From: Aestuariivivens sediminis
GTDB taxonomy: Bacteria > Bacteroidota > Bacteroidia > Flavobacteriales > Flavobacteriaceae
Direction of reading: 5' to 3'
Length of the DNA: 64,000 nucleotides
Assembly (NCBI RefSeq): GCF_022662105.1
Contig: NZ_JAKMCP010000002.1
Location: forward strand, 186,001-250,000
Shown: positions 9,700 through 18,918 of the stretch, in pieces
Position numbering within the stretch: position 1 is the stretch's first letter
Layout: each line of letters starts with the position of its first letter
Translations under genes and position numbers: made by a program
The notes under the pieces: generated by a model
The model's input: only the letters and a program-made list of their open reading frames with translations
Database searches by the model: none
Told to the model about the DNA's origin: nothing

Positions 9700-10659
9700 A
9701 TGTCCGTTTTAGTTTACACAGAATCTGAACAAGGAAAATTTAAAAAAACAGCTTTCGAGGCGGCGTCTTATGCCAAAGCCTTAGCCAATCAATTAGAAAC
9801 TCATGTTACTGCTGTGTCCATCAATGCCAACAGCGCAGACACATTGGGCACCTATGGCGTCGATAAAGTATTAACTGTGGCTGACACCACATTGGATACC
9901 TTCAATGCAAAGTCTTACGCCGAAGTGATCCAACAAGCTGCCGAAAAGGAGAATGCCAAGGTTATTATTTTGAGTTCTACTGCAAATAGCAAATTTTTAG
10001 CACCTCTTTTAGCGGTAGGATGGAACGCGGGCTATGCCTCGAATGTTGTTGGTGTACCCGAAAGCCTGTCCCCATTTAAAGTGAAACGTAGTGCATTTAC
10101 TAACAAGGCATTTGAACTCACACAGATAAATACCGATTTAAAGATTATTGGAATTTCAAATAATTCTTTTGGGCTGATGGAAACCAATAGTTCGGTCTCA
10201 TCCGAGTCCTTTTCGCCTCATCTTTCTGAGAGGCAAATTGAGGTAGCATCCATTGATAAGGTGACAGACAAAGTGACCATCGCAGATGCAGATATTGTTG
10301 TTTCCGGGGGAAGGGGATTAAAAGGACCTGAGAACTGGGGTATGATTGAAGAACTTGCAGAGGTTTTAGGTGCGGCCACGGCATGTTCCAAGCCTGTATC
10401 AGATTTAGGGTGGAGGCCTCATAGTGAACATGTAGGGCAAACGGGCAAACCAGTCGCTTCAAACCTGTACATTGCCATAGGCATTTCCGGTGCGATTCAG
10501 CATTTGGCCGGTATCAATGCCTCAAAAGTAAAGGTAGTGATCAATACGGATCCGGAGGCTCCTTTTTTCAAGGCGGCCGACTATGGTGTTGTAGGTGATG
10601 CTTTTGAAGTTGTCCCAGCATTAATTGAAAAATTAAAGGCCTTTAAAGCCCAACAATAA
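9700..10659 (+). CDS. etfA: Electron transfer flavoprotein alpha subunit
   Basis: This subunit carries FAD in the EtfAB heterodimer. The C-terminal FAD domain is intact, with SGGRGLKGPENW at about residues 202-213, then SKPVSDLGW, VGQTGK, IAIGISGAIQH and INTDPEAPFF, all standard FAD contacts. The 319-residue length is normal. It forms an operon with etfB. Confidence 0.96.
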   Translation: MSVLVYTESEQGKFKKTAFEAASYAKALANQLETHVTAVSINANSADTLGTYGVDKVLTVADTTLDTFNAKSYAEVIQQAAEKENAKVIILSSTANSKFLAPLLAVGWNAGYASNVVGVPESLSPFKVKRSAFTNKAFELTQINTDLKIIGISNNSFGLMETNSSVSSESFSPHLSERQIEVASIDKVTDKVTIADADIVVSGGRGLKGPENWGMIEELAEVLGAATACSKPVSDLGWRPHSEHVGQTGKPVASNLYIAIGISGAIQHLAGINASKVKVVINTDPEAPFFKAADYGVVGDAFEVVPALIEKLKAFKAQQ

Positions 10660-10781
10660 ATTATTTTTTTTAACTTGTATAACCAGTATTGGAACTGATT
10701 AAGTTAGCATTATATTCACAAATCTGTCCCCGGCAGTTGGTAAAGTCCTAATTTAAACAGTTCTTTGCTTTTTTATAAATT

Positions 10782-11396
10782 ATGAGTTTAGTCAGGTTAA
10801 ATATAAAAGGCATTTCCTATAGCCAAACCCAAAATGGTGCTTATGCACTCATATTAAATGAAGTGGATGGCGATCGTAAATTACCCATAGTCATTGGTGC
10901 GTTTGAGGCGCAATCCATTGCAATCGCATTAGAAAAGGAAATTCGACCACCAAGACCTTTAACACACGATTTGTTTAAAAATTTTGCGGACCGCTTTGAT
11001 ATTGTGGTCAAGCAAGTCATTATCCATAAATTAGTTGATGGCGTGTTTTACTCCAGTTTAATTTGCGAACGGGATAAAATTGAAGAAATCATTGATGCCA
11101 GAACCAGTGACGCCATTGCACTTGCGCTTCGTTTTGATGCGCCGATATTCACCTATAAAAACATTTTAGATAAAGCCGGGATTTATTTAAAAGTAAACCC
11201 AAAAAAAGATGATGAAGAAGAACAGGATAGTGTTTTGGTTGATGACTTAATGGCGGATCAATTAGAACCGGAAGGTCCCAAAGAAAATTATAAATCCAAA
11301 ACCTTGGAAGAACTTCACAATCTATTGGATGAGGCTGTTGCTAATGAAGATTATGAAAAAGCTGCAAAAATTCGCGACGAAATTTCCAAAAGATAA
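10782..11396 (+). CDS. Bifunctional nuclease (BFN/DUF151) family protein with UVR motif
   Basis: The N-terminal 135 residues match the bifunctional nuclease (BFN, DUF151) domain, with LPIVIGAFEAQSIAIALE and ARTSDAIALALRF. A charged linker follows, and the C-terminus (about 170-204) is a UvrB/UvrC interaction motif ending EKAAKIRDEISKR. The DUF151+UVR arrangement is common in Bacteroidota. The family name comes from plant nucleases, and the activity of the bacterial members is not firmly established. It starts 122 bases after etfA and ends 11 bases before the nucleoside transporter, so it is probably co-transcribed with the latter. Confidence 0.88.
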   Translation: MSLVRLNIKGISYSQTQNGAYALILNEVDGDRKLPIVIGAFEAQSIAIALEKEIRPPRPLTHDLFKNFADRFDIVVKQVIIHKLVDGVFYSSLICERDKIEEIIDARTSDAIALALRFDAPIFTYKNILDKAGIYLKVNPKKDDEEEQDSVLVDDLMADQLEPEGPKENYKSKTLEELHNLLDEAVANEDYEKAAKIRDEISKR

Positions 11397-11407
11397 GCCT
11401 GACCTTT

Positions 11408-12937
11408 ATGAAGCAGCATTACTTATTCGTTCTCATCTTGTGGTTATGCCTTTTCAATGTGACACACGCTCAAGATGAACAGGTATCTTTTGCCGATGAT
11501 TCTATCTCTACCTCGGAGAACAAGGTTAAAAGTGATTCCATAACACCCAATAATACCGCAACAATAACACCGCTTACCGAAACGCTGTTACCTGCTTTAG
11601 AGGAGGAAACCTCTACAACCCTGGTACCGAGTCATGGTTTTACTTTTACAAGTTTTTGGCGGGGGGTTTTAGGGATGGTTTCCTTAATAATTATTGCGTT
11701 TCTATTTAGCAGTAATCGCAGGGCCATTAACTGGCAGGTTGTCGGTATTGGCCTTACATTCCAAATATTAATTGCCATCGGGGTTTTGAAAGTGGCATTC
11801 ATAAAGGCTATTTTTGAATTTGTTGGAAGCTTATTTGTTAGTGTTTTAGACTTTACCAGAGCGGGTAGTAAATTTTTATTTGAAGGGCTGGTTGTAGACA
11901 TGGATACCTTTGGTTTCATTTTTGCATTTCAAGTGTTGCCAACTATCATATTCTTTTCTGCTTTAACCTCAGTTCTTTTCTATTTGGGAATTATTCAAAA
12001 AGTGGTAAAAGGAATGGCATGGTTACTGTCTAAAGCCCTAAAAATTTCCGGTGCAGAGAGCCTAAGTGTTGCCGGCAACATTTTTTTAGGTCAAACCGAA
12101 GCCCCTCTGCTTATAAAGGCCTATTTGGAGAAAATGAACAAGTCGGAAATGCTCTTGGTTATGATTGGTGGTATGGCCACTGTTGCCGGGGCCGTATTGG
12201 CGGCCTACATTGGATTTCTTGGCGGCGATGAACCAACGATGCGTTTGTTCTATGCCAAGCACCTTCTGGCTGCTTCCGTTATGGCGGCACCGGGCGCTAT
12301 TGTCATTTCAAAAATATTATATCCACAAACCCAATCTGTAAATACAAACGTACACGTATCCCAAGAAAAAATTGGTTCCAATTTTTTAGATGCCATTGCC
12401 AATGGAACCACGGAAGGATTAAAATTAGCCGTTAATGTTGGTGCGATGCTTCTGGTATTTGTTGCTTTCATTGCCATGTTTAATGGTATTTTGGATTGGA
12501 TAGGTGATATGACAACCATAAACACATGGATAGCCGATCATACAACTTATTCCAGTTTGTCTTTAGAACTCATTTTAGGATATACTTTCGCTCCCTTAAT
12601 GTGGTTGATTGGTGTTGCAAAAGAGGATATGGCCCTTATGGGACAGCTCCTTGGCATCAAATTAGCGGCGAGTGAGTTCATAGGATATATTCAGTTGGCC
12701 GATTTAAAGAACATGTCCAATACCATTCACCTAAGCTATGAAAAATCCATTATTATGGCCACCTATATGCTTTGTGGCTTTGCCAACTTCGCTTCTATAG
12801 GCATTCAAATAGGAGGAATTGGATCCTTAGCTCCGGGACAACGGAAAACCTTATCTCAATTTGGTATGAAAGCCTTAATTGGTGGAACCATAGCCTCTTT
12901 GGTTTCTGCTACTATTGCCGGAATGATAATCGGTTAA
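11408..12937 (+). CDS. nupC: NupC-type concentrative nucleoside transporter with an exported N-terminal extension
   Basis: This inner-membrane symporter should import nucleosides with Na+ or H+. The transporter part begins at about residue 80 and carries the family motifs GQTEAPLLIKAYL and GFANFASIGIQIGG, with about ten hydrophobic segments. Ahead of it is an extra 80 residues: a signal peptide-like helix ending in THAQ and then a Ser/Thr/acidic linker, which classical NupC proteins lack. The upstream nuclease-like gene ends 11 bases before it, and thyA follows about 100 bases later, so nucleoside uptake and thymidylate synthesis lie together. Confidence 0.93.
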   Translation: MKQHYLFVLILWLCLFNVTHAQDEQVSFADDSISTSENKVKSDSITPNNTATITPLTETLLPALEEETSTTLVPSHGFTFTSFWRGVLGMVSLIIIAFLFSSNRRAINWQVVGIGLTFQILIAIGVLKVAFIKAIFEFVGSLFVSVLDFTRAGSKFLFEGLVVDMDTFGFIFAFQVLPTIIFFSALTSVLFYLGIIQKVVKGMAWLLSKALKISGAESLSVAGNIFLGQTEAPLLIKAYLEKMNKSEMLLVMIGGMATVAGAVLAAYIGFLGGDEPTMRLFYAKHLLAASVMAAPGAIVISKILYPQTQSVNTNVHVSQEKIGSNFLDAIANGTTEGLKLAVNVGAMLLVFVAFIAMFNGILDWIGDMTTINTWIADHTTYSSLSLELILGYTFAPLMWLIGVAKEDMALMGQLLGIKLAASEFIGYIQLADLKNMSNTIHLSYEKSIIMATYMLCGFANFASIGIQIGGIGSLAPGQRKTLSQFGMKALIGGTIASLVSATIAGMIIG

Positions 12938-13043
12938 TCTTGACCCCATACTCCCGTTAATAACTTTCTCATAATATCTTAAACTTTGGTCATAAATTTT
13001 TTGGCTTTTTTTTATTTTTATTTCCGCATAAAAATGACATTAC

Positions 13044-13868
13044 ATGAAGCAATATCACGACTTAGTAAGGCACATTTTGGAGAATGGCAATGAAAAATCC
13101 GATCGGACCGGTACAGGTACCAAAAGCGTATTTGGATACCAGATGCGATTCGATTTAAATGAAGGGTTTCCCATGGTAACTACTAAAAAACTGCATCTTA
13201 AATCCATTATTTATGAATTGCTTTGGTTTTTAAAAGGAGATACCAATATCCATTATTTAACTGAAAATGGTGTTCGCATCTGGAACGAATGGGCCGATGA
13301 AAATGGCAATTTAGGGCCGGTTTATGGCCACCAATGGCGAAACTGGAACAGTGATGACATTGACCAAATAAAGGACATTATCCATACACTTAAGACCAAT
13401 CCCGATAGCCGAAGAATGTTGGTGTCGGCATGGAATCCTTCTGTATTACCGGACACTTCCAAAAGTTTTAGCGAAAATGTAGCCAATGGGAAAGCGGCCT
13501 TGCCGCCGTGCCATGCTTTTTTCCAATTTTACGTTGCCAACGGCAAGTTATCGTGTCAGTTGTACCAGCGAAGTGCCGACGTGTTTTTGGGCGTTCCTTT
13601 TAATATAGCCTCCTATGCTTTATTCACCTTGATGATGGCACAAGTTTGTGGCTATGACGCTGGAGAATTCATTCATACTTTTGGAGATGCCCACATTTAC
13701 AGTAATCACTTCGAACAGTTGGAATTGCAATTATCTCGTGACATTAGACCGTTACCAAAAATGATCATAAACCCTGAAGTAAAAGATATCTTCAGCTTTA
13801 AGTTTGAAGATTTTACTTTAGCCGATTATAATCCTCACCCGCATATTAGAGGTGTTGTGGCCGTATAA
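13044..13868 (+). CDS. thyA: Thymidylate synthase
   Basis: This enzyme methylates dUMP to dTMP using methylene-tetrahydrofolate and yields dihydrofolate, which the DHFR encoded 0.6 kb downstream can recycle. The protein is 274 residues. The catalytic Cys is C156 in [12 protein letters not shown]. The phosphate-binding arginine pair is in [13 protein letters not shown], and [16 protein letters not shown] and the C-terminal [11 protein letters not shown] are intact. A bidirectional terminator follows at once. Confidence 0.98.
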   Translation: MKQYHDLVRHILENGNEKSDRTGTGTKSVFGYQMRFDLNEGFPMVTTKKLHLKSIIYELLWFLKGDTNIHYLTENGVRIWNEWADENGNLGPVYGHQWRNWNSDDIDQIKDIIHTLKTNPDSRRMLVSAWNPSVLPDTSKSFSENVANGKAALPPCHAFFQFYVANGKLSCQLYQRSADVFLGVPFNIASYALFTLMMAQVCGYDAGEFIHTFGDAHIYSNHFEQLELQLSRDIRPLPKMIINPEVKDIFSFKFEDFTLADYNPHPHIRGVVAV

Positions 13869-13870
13869 AA

Positions 13871-13898
13871 AAAAAGCTTTCCAAATGGAAAGCTTTTT
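13871..13898. terminator. Bidirectional terminator between thyA and the glycogen-binding-domain gene
   Basis: AAAAAGCTTTCC and GGAAAGCTTTTT are perfect 12-base arms around an AAAT loop, with T-runs on both strands. It serves the two convergent genes. Confidence 0.9.
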
Positions 13899-13904
13899 TA
13901 CTTT

Positions 13905-14201
13905 TTAAACCGTTACCACGCTGTTTTCCGCTCCTGCAAAATCATTCCATGCATAAGCATCGGCAGCATCGTCATTCACATAGTTACCATCCACTATGTA
14001 TTTAAATTCATACGTGTTATCTTTTTCTAAATCTAAAGTACCTTTAAAGGTTCCGTTTTTTAATTTCTTTAAAGGGGCTTTTTTTGCATTCCAATCATTA
14101 AAGCTTCCAACAACAGAAACCTTTTTGGCTTCTTCAGCCTCTATAGAAAAAGTTACTTTACAAACTGGTTTACTTTTCAAGTATTGTTTCTTAATAGCCA
14201 T
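13905..14201 (-). CDS. Glycogen-binding (isoamylase N-terminal/AMPK-beta-like) domain protein
   Basis: This 98-residue protein is a single early-set beta domain of the CBM48 / AMPK glycogen-binding type. It has VSVVGSFNDWNAKKAPLKK, then GTFKGTLDLEKDNTYEFKY and IVDGNYVNDDAADAY, the usual sugar-facing strands. No enzyme domain is attached. Small stand-alone proteins of this type are common in Flavobacteriia and may bind glycogen or act as a regulatory module; that role is an inference. Confidence 0.85.
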   Translation of the reverse strand: MAIKKQYLKSKPVCKVTFSIEAEEAKKVSVVGSFNDWNAKKAPLKKLKNGTFKGTLDLEKDNTYEFKYIVDGNYVNDDAADAYAWNDFAGAENSVVTV

Positions 14202-14224
14202 AATTATATGTATTTTTTATTGGG

Positions 14225-14232
14225 CAAATTTA
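14225..14232 (-). promoter_or_regulatory. -7 box of the glycogen-binding-domain gene
   Basis: TAAATTTG on the minus strand matches TAnnTTTG, 24 bases before the start codon of the gene ending at 13905. Confidence 0.45.
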
Positions 14233-14487
14233 GGACAACAATTGCACATATGCATCACTTGTTGAACGTAATCATCAAGAATTATCAATTTCATAATATG
14301 ACGTAACATAAATTTAAAGTTTCTAAAAAATTTAAAGCTTAAATTATTAAGTTAACACCAAAAAAACTATGCTTTACTCCTGATTTTCAGATATTTTAAT
14401 ACTATATCGATTTCGTAAAACCCTTCGGAATAAGGTCCTGAGTATGTCATTAAAATATCATAACTTTACAACTGTTAACAAAAGAAT

Positions 14488-15399
14488 ATGTTCGGAAAAA
14501 AGAAAGATGTTCCAGAAATTGATAAAGATCAATTAGAACTCATAGAAAATGCTCAAAAGCGAATAAGACAAAAAAAACGGTTATACATTCACTTTGTTAT
14601 TTTTCTTATTGGGAGTGTACTGCTCATTATTGGTAATATCATTTTGGGCATAGGTCAAGAATATACTTTATTTGGCAAGGATTGGTTTCTTTATGCGATC
14701 CTTTTATGGGGATTCTTTTTACTGTATCATGTTTTTAATGTTTTTGTTACCCATAAATTTATGGGTAAGGCTTGGGAAAAACAGCAATTGGAAAAATTGA
14801 TCGCCAAACAACAACAGCGTTTGGAACAACTTAACAAAACGCTTAAAACCGAAGAACCAAAATCTTCCGAAAACTCCCGGACAAAAGCGAACAACCCATC
14901 CGGTAAACCCTCTGAAATCACTATTATAGCCGCGGTAGCAGAAAACAATGCCATTGGTAAAAACAATCAACTAATTTGGCACTTAAGTGATGATTTAAAG
15001 CGATTTAAAGCATTAACCAATGGGCATCATATTATTATGGGGCGTAAAACCTTTGAGAGTTTCCCAAGGCCGCTCCCCAATCGTACGCATATTGTAATAA
15101 CCAAACAGGACCACTATTCTGCCCCTGCGGATGTTATTGTGGTTAACACTTTGGAAGATGCTCTCGATGCTGCAAAGAATGACCCGCAGCCCTTTATTAT
15201 TGGTGGTGGAGAAATATACAAGCAGGCCATGCCAATTGCCGATAGAATTGAGCTTACCCGTGTTCATGAAAAATTTGATGCGGACACCTTCTTCCCGGAT
15301 ATAGAAACCACACAATGGAAAGAAATGGCACATAGTTTGCACGAGAAAGATGAAAACAACGATTATAAGTTTTCATTTATTACTTATAAACGCATATAA
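14488..15399 (+). CDS. folA: 2TM-domain / dihydrofolate reductase fusion protein
   Basis: One uninterrupted frame joins two units. Residues 1-100 form a 2TM domain: charged ENAQKRIRQKKRLYIHFVIF, two membrane helices at about 33-55 and 66-90, and GKAWEKQQLEKL. A Lys/Gln-rich linker runs from about 100 to 143. Residues 144-303 are a complete dihydrofolate reductase (160 residues) with IIAAVAENNAIG, the active-site Asp in HLSDDLKRF, GRKTFESF and IIGGGEIYKQAM. The enzyme should make tetrahydrofolate from the dihydrofolate released by ThyA. The fusion would tether it to the inner membrane. 2TM proteins are usually separate genes, so this start matters: the 2TM part has its own ATG at 14488, and I see no stop between the parts. 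Confidence 0.9.
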   Translation: MFGKKKDVPEIDKDQLELIENAQKRIRQKKRLYIHFVIFLIGSVLLIIGNIILGIGQEYTLFGKDWFLYAILLWGFFLLYHVFNVFVTHKFMGKAWEKQQLEKLIAKQQQRLEQLNKTLKTEEPKSSENSRTKANNPSGKPSEITIIAAVAENNAIGKNNQLIWHLSDDLKRFKALTNGHHIIMGRKTFESFPRPLPNRTHIVITKQDHYSAPADVIVVNTLEDALDAAKNDPQPFIIGGGEIYKQAMPIADRIELTRVHEKFDADTFFPDIETTQWKEMAHSLHEKDENNDYKFSFITYKRI

Positions 15400-15410
15400 A
15401 TTACAACATT

Positions 15411-16454
15411 ATGGAAATCAGGCCCCTACTTAAAAAACTTTCCCTCTTATGTCTAATACCCTTAATGGTTAGCTGTGCTTCAACAAACAGATTGACCATG
15501 ACCGTTACGGAACCCGCTCCCATTACCATCCCCAAAACCATTACCAGTGTTGGCCTCTTAAATCGATATGACAGTACCTCTTCTAACGTCATTAACAAGA
15601 TTGATGAAGTGTTTTCTGCAGAAGGCAAAAATTTTGATAAGGATGCCTCAAATAAGGTTCTTGAGGGTCTAAACGATCTGCTGAAACAACAAAATCGTTT
15701 CGATGTGGTCATTTTAAACGATTCTACTTTAAGCACTACCCATACGAATAATTTTCCAACCACATTACCCTGGGATACGGTAGAGAGATTGTGTCATCAA
15801 AATAAGGTTGACGTCCTGTATGTTCTGTCCTATTTTGATACGGACTCAAACATTAGTTACAGCACCAGGCAAACCTATACCCAAAACATTTTGGGAGTAA
15901 AAATTCCCGTTTTGGAACATCACGCCACTGCAAACACACTAATAAAAGGGGGATTTAAAATTTACGATCCTGGGAACAAGTTTATTTTGGATGTCTTTCC
16001 ATTTTCAAAAGGCATTACCACGTCGGGTAAGGGCATAAATCCAGCAAAGGCTTTGGAGGCCCTTAAAATGCGAAAAGACCTTGTTATGGATGCCAGCAGA
16101 TTGATAGGCGAAGATTATGCGTTGCGTATACAACCCTACAAAATCAGGGTTGCCCGGGATTATTTTGTAAAGGGTACCGATCAGTTTGAAATAGCGAAGC
16201 GCAAAGCACAAACAGGGAATTGGAACGGAGCTGCAGAGCATTGGGAAAAAGAACTCACCAATCCAAAATCAAAAATTGCAGGTAGGGCTTGTTATAATAT
16301 GGGTATCATTAATGAAATTAACGGTGATTTAGATGCCGCTATAACATGGGTCTCCAAAGCCTACAGTGATTACAATAACAAAGAAGCCTTAAGGTATTTA
16401 AATATCTTAAAGTATCGGGTAGCGCAAAACCAAAGATTGGCCCAGCAAGAGTAA
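15411..16454 (+). CDS. DUF6340 family lipoprotein
   Basis: This 347-residue protein has a lipoprotein signal with the lipobox LMVSCAS, so it is predicted to be exported and lipid-anchored. The body matches the DUF6340 family known from Bacteroidota, with VDVLYVLSYFDTDSN and an extended region. The C-terminal 90 residues (RKAQTGNWNGAAEHWEKEL, then YNMGIINEINGDLDAAITW) look like TPR helices. It begins 11 bases after the DHFR fusion and is probably co-transcribed with it. The function is unknown. Confidence 0.8.
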   Translation: MEIRPLLKKLSLLCLIPLMVSCASTNRLTMTVTEPAPITIPKTITSVGLLNRYDSTSSNVINKIDEVFSAEGKNFDKDASNKVLEGLNDLLKQQNRFDVVILNDSTLSTTHTNNFPTTLPWDTVERLCHQNKVDVLYVLSYFDTDSNISYSTRQTYTQNILGVKIPVLEHHATANTLIKGGFKIYDPGNKFILDVFPFSKGITTSGKGINPAKALEALKMRKDLVMDASRLIGEDYALRIQPYKIRVARDYFVKGTDQFEIAKRKAQTGNWNGAAEHWEKELTNPKSKIAGRACYNMGIINEINGDLDAAITWVSKAYSDYNNKEALRYLNILKYRVAQNQRLAQQE

Positions 16455-16528
16455 TCGCAAATTTTGCTTTTACAATCATTTCTATTGTTCATTCGGATGT
16501 TCTCAAGTCATAAATAAAAAAAATCATG

Positions 16529-16536
16529 TACTTTTG
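16529..16536 (+). promoter_or_regulatory. -7 box of the fabD-lspA promoter
   Basis: TACTTTTG matches TAnnTTTG and lies 21 bases before the fabD start codon. No TTG is seen at the ideal -33 spacing. Confidence 0.5.
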
Positions 16537-16557
16537 CTGCACTAAATAAGAACAAAA

Positions 16558-17451
16558 ATGAACGCATATATATTTCCTGGACAGGGCGCCCAATTTACGG
16601 GCATGGGATTGGACCTTTATGAGAATTCGCCATTGGCACAAGAACTGTTTGAACAAGCCAACCATATTTTAGGATTTAACATCACAGATATCATGTTTGA
16701 AGGGTCGGCCGAGGACCTAAAAGAAACGAAAGTCACTCAACCGGCGATCTTTTTGCACTCCGTAATTTTGGCCAAAACATTGGGAGCATCTTTTAAACCC
16801 GATATGGTTGCGGGTCATTCCCTTGGTGAATTTTCTGCCTTGGTGGCCAATGGCAGCTTAAATTTTGAGGACGGTTTAAAACTCGTTTCCCAACGAGCAT
16901 TGGCCATGCAAAAGGCCTGCGAGCTTAAACCGAGTACGATGGCTGCCGTTTTAGGATTGGATGATGATGTCGTGGAAAAAGTTTGTGCCATGACCGAAGG
17001 CATCGTAGTAGCTGCAAATTACAACTGCCCGGGCCAACTGGTCATTTCGGGAGAGATTGAAGCTATAGACAAAGCCTGTGAAACCCTGAAAGCAGAGGGC
17101 GCCAGACGTGCCCTGGTACTGCCTGTTGGTGGTGCCTTTCACTCACCACTCATGGAACCCGCCCGTGAAGAACTTGCTGCAGCCATTGAGAACACCACTT
17201 TTAATAAACCCAACTGCCCGATTTATCAAAATGTAACCGCCAGTGCTGTTACTGCAGCTTCGGACATCAAAGCAAATTTAATATCCCAATTAACCGCTCC
17301 GGTGCGCTGGACCCAGTCTGTTCAACAAATGATTACCGATGGCGCCACCCTATTTACTGAGGTGGGACCCGGTAAGGTTCTGCAAGGCCTGGTTAAAAAA
17401 ATAAATAGAGACGCAGAGACCGTTTCGGCAACTTTTGAAATGAATTCCTAA
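16558..17451 (+). CDS. fabD: Malonyl-CoA:ACP transacylase
   Basis: This enzyme loads malonyl groups onto acyl carrier protein for fatty acid synthesis. It has 297 residues. The nucleophile is S88 in AGHSLGEFSALV, the partner His is in GGAFHSPLM at about residue 195, and GQGAQFTGMG near the N-terminus and VGPGKVLQGL near the C-terminus are standard. Its stop codon is followed directly by the lspA start codon. Confidence 0.97.
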   Translation: MNAYIFPGQGAQFTGMGLDLYENSPLAQELFEQANHILGFNITDIMFEGSAEDLKETKVTQPAIFLHSVILAKTLGASFKPDMVAGHSLGEFSALVANGSLNFEDGLKLVSQRALAMQKACELKPSTMAAVLGLDDDVVEKVCAMTEGIVVAANYNCPGQLVISGEIEAIDKACETLKAEGARRALVLPVGGAFHSPLMEPAREELAAAIENTTFNKPNCPIYQNVTASAVTAASDIKANLISQLTAPVRWTQSVQQMITDGATLFTEVGPGKVLQGLVKKINRDAETVSATFEMNS

Positions 17452-17958
17452 ATGAAGTTATCCAGACGCTCTATCTTCATTACTGCATCAATAGGCATAA
17501 CCATTGCTATTGATCAAATAACCAAGATTATTGTTAGAACATATATAGACTCACAGGAGGTCATACCAGTAATCGGAACGTATTTTTCGCTGCACAATGT
17601 AGAGAATGAGGGGGCCTTTCTTGGGATGGGAAGTGAATTGAATGAGCCGCTCCGTATTATTTTGTTGCTTATTCTTCCCATTATTGTATTGGGTTTCGTT
17701 TTGCGTTATATCTTAAAGGACAAAACGCTTGACTATTGGTCCTTATTTGCTTTTTCAGGAATTATTGGTGGTGGTATTGCTAATGTTTTCGATAGAATAG
17801 CATTTGGTTCGGTAACCGATTTCTTCTTTATAAAACTGACAGACACGCTGAGAACGGGCATTTTTAATGTGGCCGACCTGTTTGTTACTACCGGTATGAT
17901 TATTTTGATTATGGTCAGTTTTGGGAAGAAAAAACAAACCGCATCGGATTCAAAATAA
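17452..17958 (+). CDS. lspA: Lipoprotein signal peptidase (signal peptidase II)
   Basis: This inner-membrane aspartic protease cleaves the signal peptide of prolipoproteins, many of which are encoded in this window. It has 168 residues and four hydrophobic helices. The conserved boxes NVENEGAFLG, GGGIANVFDRIAFGSVTDF and FNVADLFVTTG are present, including the two catalytic Asp residues in the last two. It abuts fabD with no gap. Confidence 0.96.
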   Translation: MKLSRRSIFITASIGITIAIDQITKIIVRTYIDSQEVIPVIGTYFSLHNVENEGAFLGMGSELNEPLRIILLLILPIIVLGFVLRYILKDKTLDYWSLFAFSGIIGGGIANVFDRIAFGSVTDFFFIKLTDTLRTGIFNVADLFVTTGMIILIMVSFGKKKQTASDSK

Positions 17959-17985
17959 AAAAACACCTCGAAAGGAGGTGTTTTT
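17957..17985 (+). terminator. Terminator of fabD-lspA
   Basis: AAACACCTC pairs with GAGGTGTTT around a short GAAAG loop, followed by further T residues. It lies between the convergent lspA and the minus-strand lipoprotein gene. Confidence 0.88.
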
Positions 17986-18015
17986 CTAAGTTTAATTGGC
18001 CAGTTAGTTTTCAAA

Positions 18016-18906
18016 CTACGGATTGGGAGTCAGTTGTAAGGTGTATTTAATTCCCGGTAAACCACAACAAGAACCGGAAGTGTATTCTAAATCTAATGTA
18101 ATAATGCCGGAATCTTGATCCAGGCTTGATCCCAGATCAATATAATCTACCAAGCCAGGGAAATCAACCGATGGGGACAGCACTGTGATTGTACCGCAAA
18201 CATCAGTGAAATTAAGACCAATTGGGAAATCCGGCCCAAAAATATCTGCAGTCCCATCACTTAAGAGGTATGTTCCTGATGATGGCTGCGTAATGGTTAC
18301 AGGTTGGGGACTCCTGAAATTACTGGCTATATCCAAATTCGAAGCAATTACCGTAGAGGTATAACTTCCTTCCAACATGGTTGGGCAAGACACCGGAAAA
18401 TTCAATACTGTTGTATAGAGTCCTGAATTAGTGATGTTCTGATTTACATTACTGGAGCCATTGGCATTAATAATACTCAACACTGTTCCGTCAGATCTCG
18501 TGAATCTTGTGGAAACAGCCAGGGCATCTCCCAATAACACATCATCGATAGTCGCTAGTTCCGAAAATGCCGAGACCACATCATTAATGGACAGGGTAAA
18601 GTTGTCTGGCAAGGATACATTATTAAATAATATGGCATTGTACACATTACCGGTAGCTGTGGTATAATAGCCCATAATATCTGTTGAAACTGCCGTACCT
18701 TGGGCCACATCTGCGCTAAAAGACACTTCAACATTAGTGCCCGCATTAATTTTTGTTAAATCGAAAAGTACAGCCGAATCGGATGCCAATTGCATATTGG
18801 GAACAATCCCGTCTTCAAAGATTCGGACAGAAGTCCCACCATCTTCCTCACAAGATATGCACAAAGCTGTACTGATTATTACTATTAAATATCTAAAATT
18901 TTTCAT
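18016..18906 (-). CDS. Putative surface lipoprotein of the SusCD locus
   Basis: This 296-residue protein starts with a signal peptide and the lipobox ALCISCEED, whose acidic residues after Cys resemble surface-export signals of Bacteroidota lipoproteins. The rest is rich in Ser/Thr and short beta strands, with cysteines at CPTM, DVCG and GSCCGLPG. I do not recognise a family with certainty. It lies 12 bases after the susD stop on the same strand, the position where surface glycan- or substrate-binding lipoproteins are often found, so a binding role is inferred. Confidence 0.75.
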   Translation of the reverse strand: MKNFRYLIVIISTALCISCEEDGGTSVRIFEDGIVPNMQLASDSAVLFDLTKINAGTNVEVSFSADVAQGTAVSTDIMGYYTTATGNVYNAILFNNVSLPDNFTLSINDVVSAFSELATIDDVLLGDALAVSTRFTRSDGTVLSIINANGSSNVNQNITNSGLYTTVLNFPVSCPTMLEGSYTSTVIASNLDIASNFRSPQPVTITQPSSGTYLLSDGTADIFGPDFPIGLNFTDVCGTITVLSPSVDFPGLVDYIDLGSSLDQDSGIITLDLEYTSGSCCGLPGIKYTLQLTPNP

Positions 18907-18918
18907 GATATATTTTTT

